A stretch of 64,000 nucleotides of DNA from Sphingobacteriaceae bacterium DW12 (GCA_000783305.1 JROE01000010.1:1-64000), one strand, 5' to 3'. Numbered from the stretch's first letter, positions 1 to 8,858 are shown. Translations and numbers: made by a program. The notes: a model not told the origin generated them from the letters alone.

Positions 1-980
1 GCCAGATGGGTGATGTAATCTTCAATCGTATTGAACGTATCGCCATTGATGGTAACAGGACCTTCGTTCACGATGGTCTCGAAGTTCTCCACGACAGAGG
101 CAGGAACGTCGATCAACGTCTTGGTGCCATTCTCGGAAGTGTATTCGTATTTACCTCCGCCAAGGGCAACCAAAGTGGTAACGGTTTCGTTTGCCTGAAC
201 GATTTCTTTAATCGTGATTTCTTTGGTTTCGCCAGTCTCTGTTATGTAAGTGAATTTATCACCGTCGTAATATACATTACCACCGACGTTCTTGATTAGA
301 TTAATGATTGCGTTCTTAACGTTCTCTTCCTTGACAATGGTCTCGAAGTTTTGAATAACATCAGCGGGTACGTTGATGATCGTCTTCGTGCCATTCTCAG
401 AAGTATATTCATATTTGCCTTCTCCAAGAGAAACCAAAGTAGTAATCGTCTCATTTGCCTGAACGATTTCTTTAATCGTAATTTCTTTGGTTTCGCCAGT
501 CTCTGTTACGTAAGTGAATTTATCACCATCGTAATATACATTACCACCGACGTTCTTGATTAGATTAATGATTGCGTTCTTGACATTCTCTTCCTTGACA
601 ATAGTCTCGAAGTTTTGAATAACATCAGCGGGTACGTTGATGATCGTCTTCGTGCCATTCTCAGAAGTATATTCATATTTGCCTTCTCCAAGAGAAACCA
701 AAGTAGTAATCGTCTCATTTGCCTGAACGATTTCTTTAATCGTAATTTCTTTGGTTTCGCCAGTCTCTGTTACGTAAGTGAATTTATCACCATCGTAATA
801 TACATTACCACCGACGTTCTTGATTAGATTAATGATTGCGTTCTTGACATTCTCTTCCTTGACAATAGTCTCGAAGTTTTGAATAACATCAGCGGGTACG
901 TTGATGATCGTCTTCGTGCCATTCTCAGAAGTATATTCATATTTGCCTTCTCCAAGAGAAACCAGAGTTGTAATCGTCTC
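1..980 (-). repeat. 264-bp in-frame tandem repeats
   Basis: Units run 980-717, 716-453, 452-189 and 188 to the edge (partial). Copies 2 and 3 differ at only a few positions over 264 bp, including synonymous sites. Copy 1 shows a few changes (near 961-975), and the last copy diverges strongly at both DNA and protein level. Near-identity at silent sites points to recent duplication or gene conversion, not only to selection on the protein. Confidence 0.9.
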
Positions 981-1406
981 ATTTTTCTTGACAACTTCCG
1001 TCAAATTGATCGTAACAGGGTTGCCACTGGCATCCACGAACGAAATTTCGTAAGTAGTAGGGTTATAGGAAATATTTGTCGCACCAGTCGAACTACCTGC
1101 TGCAATCCATTTTTTACCATCATTGTAATATATACCCGGAACTACATCGTTAGAAGCTGCCGTATTATACACCATCATACCCGCAATATGTTTATTGCCT
1201 TGAAGTGGTGCTGGATTGGTAGTGGAAACTAACTCTACTCTCGAGAATAAAAGTCCTTTGAATTTACTCTCCAATTCAATCATCGCATCCTTGTTGGGAA
1301 GATTTGACTCTCCAACAGTAGTTCCATCACTGATCTTCTGTTGTGCGTAAGCTGTTCCGGCTGCAAAAAGAGAAGACAAGAACAATAATGAAAGACGTTT
1401 TTTCAT
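1..1406 (-). CDS. Repeat-containing secreted surface protein (N-terminal part, runs off left edge)
   Basis: An uninterrupted minus-strand frame begins with ATG at 1406-1404 and stays open to the window edge, giving 468 residues. The first ~21 residues are a signal peptide (MKKRLSLLFLSSLF..., cleavage likely after AYA). Residues 22-142 resemble the N-terminal module of Bacteroidota surface proteins that carry a PGIYYNDGKKW-type motif. From residue 143 the protein consists of 88-residue units starting ETITTLVSLGEGKYEYTSENG; three are nearly identical and the fourth diverges after ~40 residues. It is probably a large exported adhesin- or fibre-like protein, but no enzymatic motif is visible and the function is unknown. 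The C-terminus, and so any sorting signal, lies outside the window. Short plus-strand frames over this region are antisense shadows. Confidence 0.85.
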   Translation of the reverse strand, partial: MKKRLSLLFLSSLFAAGTAYAQQKISDGTTVGESNLPNKDAMIELESKFKGLLFSRVELVSTTNPAPLQGNKHIAGMMVYNTAASNDVVPGIYYNDGKKWIAAGSSTGATNISYNPTTYEISFVDASGNPVTINLTEVVKKNETITTLVSLGEGKYEYTSENGTKTIINVPADVIQNFETIVKEENVKNAIINLIKNVGGNVYYDGDKFTYVTETGETKEITIKEIVQANETITTLVSLGEGKYEYTSENGTKTIINVPADVIQNFETIVKEENVKNAIINLIKNVGGNVYYDGDKFTYVTETGETKEITIKEIVQANETITTLVSLGEGKYEYTSENGTKTIINVPADVIQNFETIVKEENVKNAIINLIKNVGGNVYYDGDKFTYITETGETKEITIKEIVQANETVTTLVALGGGKYEYTSENGTKTLIDVPASVVENFETIVNEGPVTINGDTFNTIEDYITHL

Positions 1407-1891
1407 ATACTGAATATTTTACTTGATACTGGTTTCTTTGAAAAAAGTTAATAATCTGATAGAATGAGTAGATTTTCAACGATCTACAAATAATTTCTTA
1501 ACAAAGGTATCAAAGCAGTGATTTCTATTTTTTTATAGTTCAGTAGTTGTAGAATTTATACTACAAAGAGAGAGGATATAGACGAAAAGAGGGGTAAAAA
1601 ACAGATTTTTTGTAGTGATTACGCTACAATCACATGTTAAAAGCTTTAACATTTCGAAGATTCGAGCAATATACGGACATAAATTGCGTTTTGGCAAATA
1701 ATTTACAAAAATTATAGCCAAACAAATATTTTAACAACAAAAAAGTTAATAAAAAAGAAAATTTCATAATAAAAATAAGCATCATGAAAAATATAACTCA
1801 AACTTTGTCCCACAGAAGGTATGAGAAAACAGAAATTAACAAAGAATATTTGAAAATTTTGAAAGATAATATTTAGACCAACGGAGCTCTA
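1407..1891. other. AT-rich intergenic region with leader of the repeat protein
   Basis: About 485 bp without a convincing gene. It must hold the promoter and leader of the repeat protein. A 30-codon plus-strand ORF at 1784-1876 and a 62-codon minus-strand frame at 1533-1721 are present, but neither has a clear ribosome binding site or recognisable sequence. No stable terminator hairpin was seen. Confidence 0.5.
1502..1509 (-). promoter_or_regulatory. Candidate Bacteroidota -7 box (TACCTTTG)
   Basis: On the minus strand the sequence reads TTTGATACCTTTGT, an exact TAnnTTTG match about 95 bp upstream of the repeat-protein start. No good TTTG -33 element sits at the usual ~19 bp spacing. The same 11-mer GATACCTTTGT occurs upstream of the secreted lectin-like gene at 4454-4464. 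Confidence 0.4.
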
Positions 1892-2656
1892 CTACAATAG
1901 CTCCACCACCACAGGACAATGATCGGAATGCATAGCATCTGAAAGATGATATGCCTGAGCAATTCTATTTTCAAGCGGCTTAGATACCATATTGTAGTCA
2001 ATACGCCATCCTAGATTTCTAGCGCGTGCCCCCGCTCGGTAACTCCACCAAGAATAATGATGTGGATCTGTATTCAGATGTCTAAAAGAATCTATATAAC
2101 CAGAATTTATAAAGTTTTCCATCCATTCTCGTTCCTCAGGTAAGAAACCGGATGAATTGGCATTGGATTTTGGATTGTGGATATCTATAGCTCTATGGCA
2201 AATATTATAATCTCCACACACAATCAAATTAGGATTAGTTTTTAGAAGTTCGTCACTGTAGCGCTGAAAATCTGCTAAAAATTGATATTTGAATGTCTGA
2301 CGAACGTCACCTGTGGTTCCGGAAGGGAAGTAGGTACTCATCACCGAAACGTCCTCAAAATCGGCACGAATCACCCTTCCTTCAAAATCGTACAATTCAT
2401 GTCCACACCCATACTCCACATGTTTAGGTGAAATCCTAGTGAAAATCGCCGTGCCACTATATCCCTTTTTCTGTGCAGGATACCAATAGTGTTCATACCC
2501 CATCTCTTCCATCAATACAATTTCAGGTATCAAATCCGGAGTCGCTTTAATCTCTTGGAGACAGACCACATCTGCATTGGTGTCTTTCAACCACTCCAAC
2601 CAACCTTTTCGTAGCGCCGCACGGAGCCCATTCACATTATAGGTAACGATTTTCAT
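1892..2656 (-). CDS. xth: Exodeoxyribonuclease III
   Basis: This 254-residue protein belongs to the ExoIII/APE1 endonuclease-exonuclease-phosphatase fold. It cleaves abasic sites and removes 3' blocking groups in base-excision repair in the cytoplasm. Visible family motifs in order: the N-terminal YNVNGLRAA with its metal-site Asn, LQEIKA with the catalytic Glu near residue 36, the GDYNICH segment with Asp/Asn, and the C-terminal SDHCPVVVEL with the catalytic His. Length matches the family. It is followed downstream by the intergenic region and preceded by a cyclophilin gene on the same strand, with ~95 bp between them. Confidence 0.95.
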   Translation of the reverse strand: MKIVTYNVNGLRAALRKGWLEWLKDTNADVVCLQEIKATPDLIPEIVLMEEMGYEHYWYPAQKKGYSGTAIFTRISPKHVEYGCGHELYDFEGRVIRADFEDVSVMSTYFPSGTTGDVRQTFKYQFLADFQRYSDELLKTNPNLIVCGDYNICHRAIDIHNPKSNANSSGFLPEEREWMENFINSGYIDSFRHLNTDPHHYSWWSYRAGARARNLGWRIDYNMVSKPLENRIAQAYHLSDAMHSDHCPVVVELL

Positions 2657-2751
2657 TCTAATAACTGTTTTTCATCTGCAATGAAGTAATCCTGAAAATA
2701 TTTAGAGGACGATAATCACAAAGTTCGGAACGTATCGAGCGCACTACAGCA

Positions 2752-3507
2752 TTAGTAGTGTGGTGATGAGAAAATATCAAAAAACCGGGTGATAAAATCG
2801 TTCTTAGCTTCTAGTCCCTGCCGTTCTCTCTCCAAGTTAAGTGCCTCTCTTCGGGTCAATTGCTTCATATACATTTTTACATCCTCGATAGGTCGATCTT
2901 TTTTATCCGTTTTGACCTGTGCAATATTATCTATCACCTCTATTCCATTCAGCAATTCCCCAAAAACGGTATAATTTCCGTCCAAATGTGGTGTTCCCCC
3001 AACTGTCGTGTAGATCTTACGTTGAGCCTCTGAAAACTTTCGTCCCTTCATCTTAAATTGTTCAAGGCTATCTAACGCTTCATTACTAAAAACCCGCCCC
3101 TCAACCAAATAGAACTGCGACCCTGAAGATGCTTTCGCAGGATTGTTATCCCGCGCCGCGCCAATAGTGCCTTTTTTATGGAACAATGTATCTTGAATTT
3201 CAGCATTAACGGTATAGCTAGGCCCTCCCTCACCCAGTGCCTGCCCTTGAACGGCATGCTTGGAGTTAGGATCCCCCCCTTGTACCATAAAATGGTTGAT
3301 GACCCGGTGAAACAAAAGGCTATCATAATACCCTTCACGCACGAGCTTAACAAAATTGTCACGATGCTGAGGTGTAGCATTATACAATTTTAATAGACAG
3401 GAGCCCTTATCAGTGGTAATCGTAATATATTTAAATACAGGTGTCTTGGCCAAAACCGACACGCTCAAAAGCACAGCACAGCACAGCAGCGTTATTCGTT
3501 TCATCAT
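2752..3507 (-). CDS. Secreted cyclophilin-type peptidyl-prolyl isomerase
   Basis: A 251-residue protein with an N-terminal signal peptide (MMKRITLLCCAVLLSVSVLA). The cyclophilin domain spans about residues 28-215. Motifs include FHRVINHFMVQGGDP with the catalytic Arg, SSGSQFYLVEG and the NYTVFGELLNGIEVID segment. It isomerises X-Pro bonds and probably assists folding in the periplasm. An insertion (residues ~150-170) between the strands is common in Bacteroidota members. The C-terminal tail after residue 220 is charged and not part of the fold. It lies 10 bp downstream of the small unknown gene on the same strand, so the three genes 2752-4337 may be co-transcribed. Confidence 0.92.
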   Translation of the reverse strand: MMKRITLLCCAVLLSVSVLAKTPVFKYITITTDKGSCLLKLYNATPQHRDNFVKLVREGYYDSLLFHRVINHFMVQGGDPNSKHAVQGQALGEGGPSYTVNAEIQDTLFHKKGTIGAARDNNPAKASSGSQFYLVEGRVFSNEALDSLEQFKMKGRKFSEAQRKIYTTVGGTPHLDGNYTVFGELLNGIEVIDNIAQVKTDKKDRPIEDVKMYMKQLTRREALNLERERQGLEAKNDFITRFFDIFSSPHY

Positions 3508-3517
3508 GAATTTTGTT

Positions 3518-3865
3518 TTAGATAACTTCCATTTCCTGGAAATAATCCACGATTAAGGATTTAATAATCAATTCTTGCTCTAGCAATGTATAGTTCGGAA
3601 TAGGTTTGATTAACTCCCAATGTGGCCAACCGTCTTGATCGGTTCCTTTGAGTTCATAAAATCCCATTGCACTAAATAGTTTGCAAGTAGCAATGTGCAT
3701 CAATTCTTCTTTCTCTCTTTTAGAAAATTGTTGCGCACCTTTTCCCAACTCTTGAACACCTATTAAAAACAGCATGACCTTGATATCCGGCATCTCCATA
3801 TCAAAATTTTCTGCGATTTTTACTTGCAGTTCTGTCCAACTTTTATTTACCTGCCTAGCGTTCAT
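3518..3865 (-). CDS. Conserved hypothetical protein
   Basis: I do not recognise a named family. The start is placed at the ATG at 3865 (MNARQVNKSW, 115 residues), because a longer frame from 3919 would run into the phosphatase gene and has a non-standard start. The product is small, soluble and acidic, with a hydrophobic segment IKVMLFLIGVQELGK and several Trp/Tyr residues towards the C-terminus (DGWPHWELIKPIPNYTLLEQE). Its place directly after a tyrosine phosphatase gene suggests co-expression only; no function can be given. Confidence 0.7.
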   Translation of the reverse strand: MNARQVNKSWTELQVKIAENFDMEMPDIKVMLFLIGVQELGKGAQQFSKREKEELMHIATCKLFSAMGFYELKGTDQDGWPHWELIKPIPNYTLLEQELIIKSLIVDYFQEMEVI

Positions 3866-3902
3866 AAGTTCAAAAGTAAAAAATAAAACGTAAAATAATC
3901 CA

Positions 3903-4337
3903 TTAACGCAGCTCTTCAATCAATTCCAAACAGCGCTTCTCCACCATCTTATACACCGGGTCGAATAATTTGGCGTCGAAATAAGGATCTGGCACAAACG
4001 AATCCGGAATAAAAAGGGTAACTTTTTCTCGTTGTGCATCTGTCGTGGCCTGTGCAATCACATCCTTGTAATTCTGCTCATCCATTACAAATATACGGTC
4101 ATAATATTCAAAAAAATCAGCATGAAAGTGCTGAGCCCGTTGTTGGCTAATATCCACACCATACTTGGAAGCTACTGTAATAGAACGATGGTCAGGAGCA
4201 TGACCTATATGCCAATCCCCTGTTCCTGCGGAATCAATTTCCCAATCAAGGCTATTTTTTTGAGCTAAATGTTGAAGTATACCATGAGCTAAAGGTGACC
4301 TACAGATATTCCCCAAGCAAACCATTAAAATTTTCAT
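3903..4337 (-). CDS. Low-molecular-weight protein-tyrosine phosphatase
   Basis: At 144 residues it has normal length for the family. The P-loop CLGNICRS (CX5R plus S, residues 7-14) is at the N-terminus and the general-acid DPY motif (VPDPYF) is near residue 118. It dephosphorylates protein tyrosine in the cytoplasm. In Bacteroidota such genes are sometimes linked to polysaccharide tyrosine kinases, but none is present here, so the substrate is unknown. A 115-codon unknown gene follows with ~37 bp between. Confidence 0.93.
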   Translation of the reverse strand: MKILMVCLGNICRSPLAHGILQHLAQKNSLDWEIDSAGTGDWHIGHAPDHRSITVASKYGVDISQQRAQHFHADFFEYYDRIFVMDEQNYKDVIAQATTDAQREKVTLFIPDSFVPDPYFDAKLFDPVYKMVEKRCLELIEELR

Positions 4338-4455
4338 TGTGTCTCTTATTTTTATAAGGCCATGCGCGGCTCTCCTTTAGCTAAGATATTATAAATCCAT
4401 GCTATTTCTTATTCTCTTAGCGATGTATTTCTCTCATGAGCAATATTACTTTGGA

Positions 4456-4463
4456 TACCTTTG
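4456..4463 (+). promoter_or_regulatory. Candidate -7 box (TACCTTTG) for the lectin-like gene
   Basis: The sequence GGATACCTTTGTACCG holds an exact TAnnTTTG match about 165 bp before the ATG at 4628. A TTTG -33 element at normal spacing is not obvious. The 11-mer GATACCTTTGT is shared with the leader of the repeat protein (1501-1511, minus strand). The 290-bp region 4338-4627 otherwise shows nothing clear. Confidence 0.4.
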
Positions 4464-4627
4464 TACCGTACGAAAGTTTCATATCCGGTAAGCAATTCCT
4501 CCAATACAAAGCCTAAGCGGCTAAAAATACAATAAAGTATGTTATCTTAATGTAATTTATAAATTATAGCATTTTTCGCTAAATTTACATTTTTTAATCA
4601 TCAGGTCCTTCCAAACGACACTACACT

Positions 4628-7093
4628 ATGCTAAAATACTTCTTTAAACTCTTCTTACTGTTAACGATTTTCATCTCTAACTATGCACAAGCACAATTTA
4701 CAATTGTAGAAGATTTTAGAAATCAACCCTCCAGCAATATTATAAAAGGTGACAACGCGATATTTACGTCAGGCAACATCGACCCAGTGGGAGCCGGTTG
4801 GCTCAGACTGACACCTGCTGCGACTAAAAATTCAAATGGCTCCTATAGTATTTTAAAAAATCAGAAAGGATATGTGTATATCAACAAATCCTTTCCCTCT
4901 TCCCTTGGTCTTTTAGTAGATTTTGAATACAAGGCTTGGCGAGAAGCCGAAGAAAGCTACAAAGGAGGAGACGGCTTTTCTGTTTTTCTCTTTGATGCAT
5001 CCACTCCTTCTTTTTCTTTAGGAGGCTACGGAGGCTCGCTTGGCTACGCCGCCTTCCAAGCCAATAGCACAACCTATACCTATGGCCTTTCGGGCGGATA
5101 TCTGGGAATAGGCTTTGATGCTTATGGCAATTTTGCTAAGGGTAATGAAGGTAGGAAGGGTGGAATACGCTATAACGGAACGACCTATACAGGTGATTAT
5201 GTGGCATCAAACGGAGATAATGGATTGGGAGGTCGCGTACCTCAGTCTATTATCATGAGGGGAAAGACAACCAATAACCAATCTACTACCACAGCATTCC
5301 TAGCTGGCAAGCGCCTAACTTCATTTGCTATTGACTATCCAAGTACGACAAATACAAGACCGACCGATAATAGCTACTACAGAAGGGTACAGCTCAAATT
5401 GCAACCCATCAAAGAAGGAAACAATGCGGGCAAGTACAACTTAGAAATCTATGTCAAAACCAGCCCTACCGGAGATTTCGTCCGAGAAGTACAGTATATC
5501 ACTACCGAAGTGCCACCGGCGTTGATGAAAATAGGATTTGCTGCTTCAACCGGTGGTGCTGTCAACAATCATGAAATCCGAAACTTGGTCATCACAACAC
5601 CAGGCAACCTACGCGTGACGAAAACGGCAAACGTAGATTATTTGAAAACCACTGCTGGCAACAATACCGTAACCTATTACATCGATGTCAACAATGATAC
5701 ACCAGCTTCACTCAGCAACATACTCTTCGAAGATAAATTAACAGATGCTCAGGGAGTACTTATCCCAGCCGGCACCTTTCAAATCAATCAGGTGACTACT
5801 TCCGGTTTTTCCAACAATCCTACCCTCTCGCACAATGGGTACAATACCCTGAATGGCAGCCTTGCTCTTCAAGCAAACAGTACAGGCAGGATTACAGTAA
5901 GGGGTACTCTGCTAAAAGTGGCCAATGGCAATTATCTCAAAAATACAGCAACGGTCTCCAACAATGATATAACGGATGAGGATTTGGACAACAACACATC
6001 TGTTGTGACACTACCCGTCTTTAACGAAGGAATCGACGTCACCATAGAGGGAACAGCCAATACCAATTGCATAGACCTAACGAATGGTAATGTCTACACC
6101 GTACAGGCTAAAAATGTGGGAAGTGACCCCTTCACCTTAACAGCTGCATCCCCATACCCTACAACAAGGCTACACGTACAGGTCCCAATCCCTGCTAATA
6201 GTACTTTTGCCCCTGTTAGCAATATAGGTTGGGAATTGGCGGCGGATTCTGTAAAAAATGGTATCCGTTACAAAAATTATTTTAGCACTAACGCAACGAC
6301 ACTTCAAGCCGGAGCGTATTACGGCTCTAATCCTATCACCTATACAATAAAATTACCAAGCAACTATAACAGTCCTACTTATACAAACAGTCCGAAAGTG
6401 GCACTGCTCACTAGACAAAATGCCAGCAGTACCTCTACCGTCAAAGAAAGCAACAATCCTACCGCTGCCAATAACAACAGCATAAACATCATCACCACTA
6501 TTACTCCTAACGTTCCAGAATTAGCTGAACGGAGTTTCATCTATTGCCACAACAGTGTAGCGACACCACTATCGGCGACTACAAGCAATGGCAATACGCT
6601 CCAATGGTACCAAGATATCAATAGCGTCCCTTCTACTACAGCTATTACTCCAAGCACTGATGTCATCGGCACGCGAACCTATTATGTTTCCCAAAGTAAT
6701 AGCAATGGATGCGAAAGCCCTAAAGTACCGATCAAAGTGACCGTAATGGCACAACCAAGCGGTGGTGAAATCACCACAGCAAAAACACGGCTATGCATTA
6801 ATCAAGCCCCCACCGGCATAGAGTCAAAACTCGCCGAAAACAACCCACAATTTCAATATTCTTGGGAAGTATCAATTGACGGGGGGAATACTTGGAATAC
6901 TATAAACGCCACTTCAGTGAACTATCAACCACCGGTACTCACGAAGTCTGCCCAATATAGACGGATAACCACCAACACCGTATCAATAGATGGAAAAACT
7001 CATTCCTGTATGGCAACTTCAAATATCATTTCCTATACCGTGGTGGTGTGTGGAGCAATCACGAATCCTATGCTACGGTCCCGTACAAAATAA
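4628..7093 (+). CDS. Large secreted protein with L-type lectin-like and DUF11/Ig-like domains
   Basis: An 821-residue protein with a signal peptide (cleavage near AQAQ, residue ~22). Residues ~25-320 look like an L-type lectin-like sandwich: GGDGFSVFLFDAS and GYLGIGFDAYGNF are typical of that fold and its metal site. Residues ~328-465 resemble a DUF11-like repeat (LRVTKTANVDY..., YYIDVNNDTPASLSNILFED). Two Ig-like modules with Cys follow from ~630 and ~709. It ends with NPMLRSRTK and lacks a recognisable type IX sorting or gliding C-terminal domain. It probably acts at the cell surface in carbohydrate binding or adhesion; this is inferred from fold-like motifs only. Confidence 0.8.
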   Translation: MLKYFFKLFLLLTIFISNYAQAQFTIVEDFRNQPSSNIIKGDNAIFTSGNIDPVGAGWLRLTPAATKNSNGSYSILKNQKGYVYINKSFPSSLGLLVDFEYKAWREAEESYKGGDGFSVFLFDASTPSFSLGGYGGSLGYAAFQANSTTYTYGLSGGYLGIGFDAYGNFAKGNEGRKGGIRYNGTTYTGDYVASNGDNGLGGRVPQSIIMRGKTTNNQSTTTAFLAGKRLTSFAIDYPSTTNTRPTDNSYYRRVQLKLQPIKEGNNAGKYNLEIYVKTSPTGDFVREVQYITTEVPPALMKIGFAASTGGAVNNHEIRNLVITTPGNLRVTKTANVDYLKTTAGNNTVTYYIDVNNDTPASLSNILFEDKLTDAQGVLIPAGTFQINQVTTSGFSNNPTLSHNGYNTLNGSLALQANSTGRITVRGTLLKVANGNYLKNTATVSNNDITDEDLDNNTSVVTLPVFNEGIDVTIEGTANTNCIDLTNGNVYTVQAKNVGSDPFTLTAASPYPTTRLHVQVPIPANSTFAPVSNIGWELAADSVKNGIRYKNYFSTNATTLQAGAYYGSNPITYTIKLPSNYNSPTYTNSPKVALLTRQNASSTSTVKESNNPTAANNNSINIITTITPNVPELAERSFIYCHNSVATPLSATTSNGNTLQWYQDINSVPSTTAITPSTDVIGTRTYYVSQSNSNGCESPKVPIKVTVMAQPSGGEITTAKTRLCINQAPTGIESKLAENNPQFQYSWEVSIDGGNTWNTINATSVNYQPPVLTKSAQYRRITTNTVSIDGKTHSCMATSNIISYTVVVCGAITNPMLRSRTK

Positions 7094-7099
7094 GATAAA

Positions 7100-7130
7100 A
7101 AAAGGGCTGTCAAGAAATGACAGCCCTTTT
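7100..7130. terminator. Bidirectional intrinsic terminator
   Basis: Perfect 13-bp stem AAAAGGGCTGTCA / TGACAGCCCTTTT with a 5-nt loop (7113-7117). A-rich sequence lies before and T-rich after, between the convergent lectin-like gene and htrA, so it can serve both strands. Confidence 0.9.
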
Positions 7131-7149
7131 ACTTTTCATCGCATAGCGA

Positions 7150-8712
7150 TTAGAATTCTATTGGGACATTTAGCATCACTGTACTACCTTTTTCTGGCAC
7201 GCCTTTGATACGAATCATATTACGATCTATATTTTCTAACGCAGATTCTATGTCATCTACATTGTTCACAGGCTTGCCATTTATCTCTGTGATTACAAGT
7301 CCTTTCTCGACACCAAAGTATTCAAAAAGTCCCCCTCTATTAATCTGGGTTACCACAACACCTGAATTAACGCCTAAATCTTTCTTGCGAGCGGCGGATG
7401 CTGGGACAAAACTTGCTCCTAGCTTATTATATATCTCGGTAGCACTTTGGCTTGCTTTTGAACCTGCAACCTTAGATTCCTCTTCGCCTTTCAAAGTGAC
7501 ACTGATATTACGTTCCTTACCAGCTGATTTCACGGTCAAGTTGACTTTATCGCCGGGACGTAAACGTGCCACACGCTCTTGAAGGTCAGAAGATGAGTAG
7601 ATGGTCTTTCCTTCGATTTTGGTAATCAAATCTCCCGCTTTGATACCGGCCTCTTTTCCCGCACCGTTGGGCACTACATCCTCTACATATAGTCCATTTA
7701 AATCATCAATTCCTTTTTCTTTTGCCAAAGCTGCATTTACTTCCCTAAACGTAACACCGATCAATCCTCTTTTTACCGATCCAAATTTCACAAAATCATC
7801 CATGATTTTTTTCATCAGGTTAACAGGGATAGCAAAGCCGTATCCTGCATATACACCGGTAGGTGATGCAATGGCAGAGTTGATACCAATTAACTCGCCA
7901 CGTGCATTTACCAACGCTCCACCACTATTTCCTTTGTTGATGACCGCATCCGTTTGGATAAAGGATTCAATAGCTGTATTGATAATCGGCTCCTGAGGCT
8001 GTCCGTATCCGCGTGGATTCCCTTGCTGATTTTGCGATTCACCGAGGATACCAATTTGGCGACCTTTCGCACTCACGATACCTGCTGTCACAGTCGATTG
8101 CAGGCTCAATGGATATCCAACGGCTAGCACCCACTCTCCTATCTGTACGTCATCAGAATTACCTAATTTTACAATAGGGAGTTTCGTTGCGTTAACCTTC
8201 AATAGTGCCAAGTCCGTATTAGCGTCACGTCCGATAACTTTTGCCTCAAACGTACGCTTATCCGTCAACTGTACTTCAATTTTATCTGCATCCTCCACGA
8301 CATGGTTATTGGTAACAATATATCCATCATCCGAGATGATAACACCCGAACCTGATGCTTGTTGTGGGCCTCTTGGCTGAGCACGACGTCCCTGCGGCAT
8401 CCCGAAGAATTCTTCAAACATATCAAATGGTGATCCCGAGTCGCCACCCCTAGAAGCCTTACTATTATATGTTGTACGAATGTGAACAACACCTGGTGAT
8501 ACTGCAGCCGCAGCTTGGGTAAAATCAGGATTACCTGTTGATGCCATTACCTCGCCTGTAGCATTGTTTGCATAATACACTTTTTGCCTCTCTTCGAAAG
8601 ACATGTTTTCATAACGTTGGTTTTCGAAGAGTTTATAACCTCCAATTGCAATGGCTCCCCCAAATGCAGCGGTCATTAATGTTAAACCAATTTTTTTCAT
8701 ATTATTTTTCAT
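7150..8712 (-). CDS. degP: HtrA/Do-family periplasmic serine protease
   Basis: A 520-residue protein with an N-terminal membrane or signal segment (residues ~6-25). The trypsin-like domain carries the triad His137 (NNHVVED), Asp167 (NTDLALLK) and Ser263 (KGNSGGALV). Two PDZ domains follow: the first around residues 310-410 (GLIGVTFREV..., GIKAGDLITKIEG), the second in the last ~85 residues (VTQINRGGLFEYFGVEKGLVITEINGKPV). It degrades or refolds misfolded envelope proteins. The start MKNNMKK follows a good AGAGG at the right spacing. The leader holds a duplicated copy of this initiation region (see the repeat entry), which is unusual and may affect translation. Confidence 0.94.
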   Translation of the reverse strand: MKNNMKKIGLTLMTAAFGGAIAIGGYKLFENQRYENMSFEERQKVYYANNATGEVMASTGNPDFTQAAAAVSPGVVHIRTTYNSKASRGGDSGSPFDMFEEFFGMPQGRRAQPRGPQQASGSGVIISDDGYIVTNNHVVEDADKIEVQLTDKRTFEAKVIGRDANTDLALLKVNATKLPIVKLGNSDDVQIGEWVLAVGYPLSLQSTVTAGIVSAKGRQIGILGESQNQQGNPRGYGQPQEPIINTAIESFIQTDAVINKGNSGGALVNARGELIGINSAIASPTGVYAGYGFAIPVNLMKKIMDDFVKFGSVKRGLIGVTFREVNAALAKEKGIDDLNGLYVEDVVPNGAGKEAGIKAGDLITKIEGKTIYSSSDLQERVARLRPGDKVNLTVKSAGKERNISVTLKGEEESKVAGSKASQSATEIYNKLGASFVPASAARKKDLGVNSGVVVTQINRGGLFEYFGVEKGLVITEINGKPVNNVDDIESALENIDRNMIRIKGVPEKGSTVMLNVPIEF

Positions 8713-8858
8713 CCTCTTTGTTTGTTATTTAATGGTGATGAAGCTATCCGATTGGAAATCTTGATGGTTTCATCCTCTCTATTTGTTTTTATTGATCTAT
8801 TGTCTATTTTAAATTAAATCAATGAGATCGCTCTACTAAGTTTAATGGTGATGAAGCT
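8707..8858 (-). repeat. Duplicated htrA leader and translation-initiation region
   Basis: Two 18-bp copies of TTTAATGGTGATGAAGCT (plus-strand reading) lie at 8728-8745 and 8841-8858. Two copies of TTTCATCCTCT, which on the minus strand is the AGAGGATGAAA ribosome-binding and start region, lie at 8707-8717 and 8768-8778. The order of elements is the same in both copies, so a leader segment appears to have been duplicated and then to have diverged. Confidence 0.75.
8744..8773 (-). other. Nine-codon upstream ORF in the htrA leader
   Basis: The upstream AGAGGATG copy opens a short frame (MKPSRFPIG then TAG) that ends 31 bp before the htrA start. It has the same AGAGG sequence at the same spacing as htrA itself. 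Whether it is translated is not known; it may be a by-product of the duplication. Confidence 0.4.

Noticed and set aside
1..980. CRISPR-like array
   Set aside because: The repeats are 264 bp, contiguous and in frame with a coding sequence, with no spacers.
6..1232. Series of plus-strand ORFs with repeated protein sequences
   Set aside because: They are antisense shadows of the minus-strand repeat protein, which has a signal peptide and an open frame throughout.
1533..1721. 62-codon minus-strand ORF in an intergenic region
   Set aside because: No ribosome binding site, low-complexity AT-rich sequence, and no protein-like motif.
1784..1876. 30-codon plus-strand ORF (MKNITQTLSHRRYEK...)
   Set aside because: Possible, but no clear ribosome binding site and no supporting context; kept only as a note in the gap entry.
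3072..3393. ORFs of 102 and 71 codons on both strands inside the cyclophilin gene
   Set aside because: They overlap a well-supported gene in other frames.
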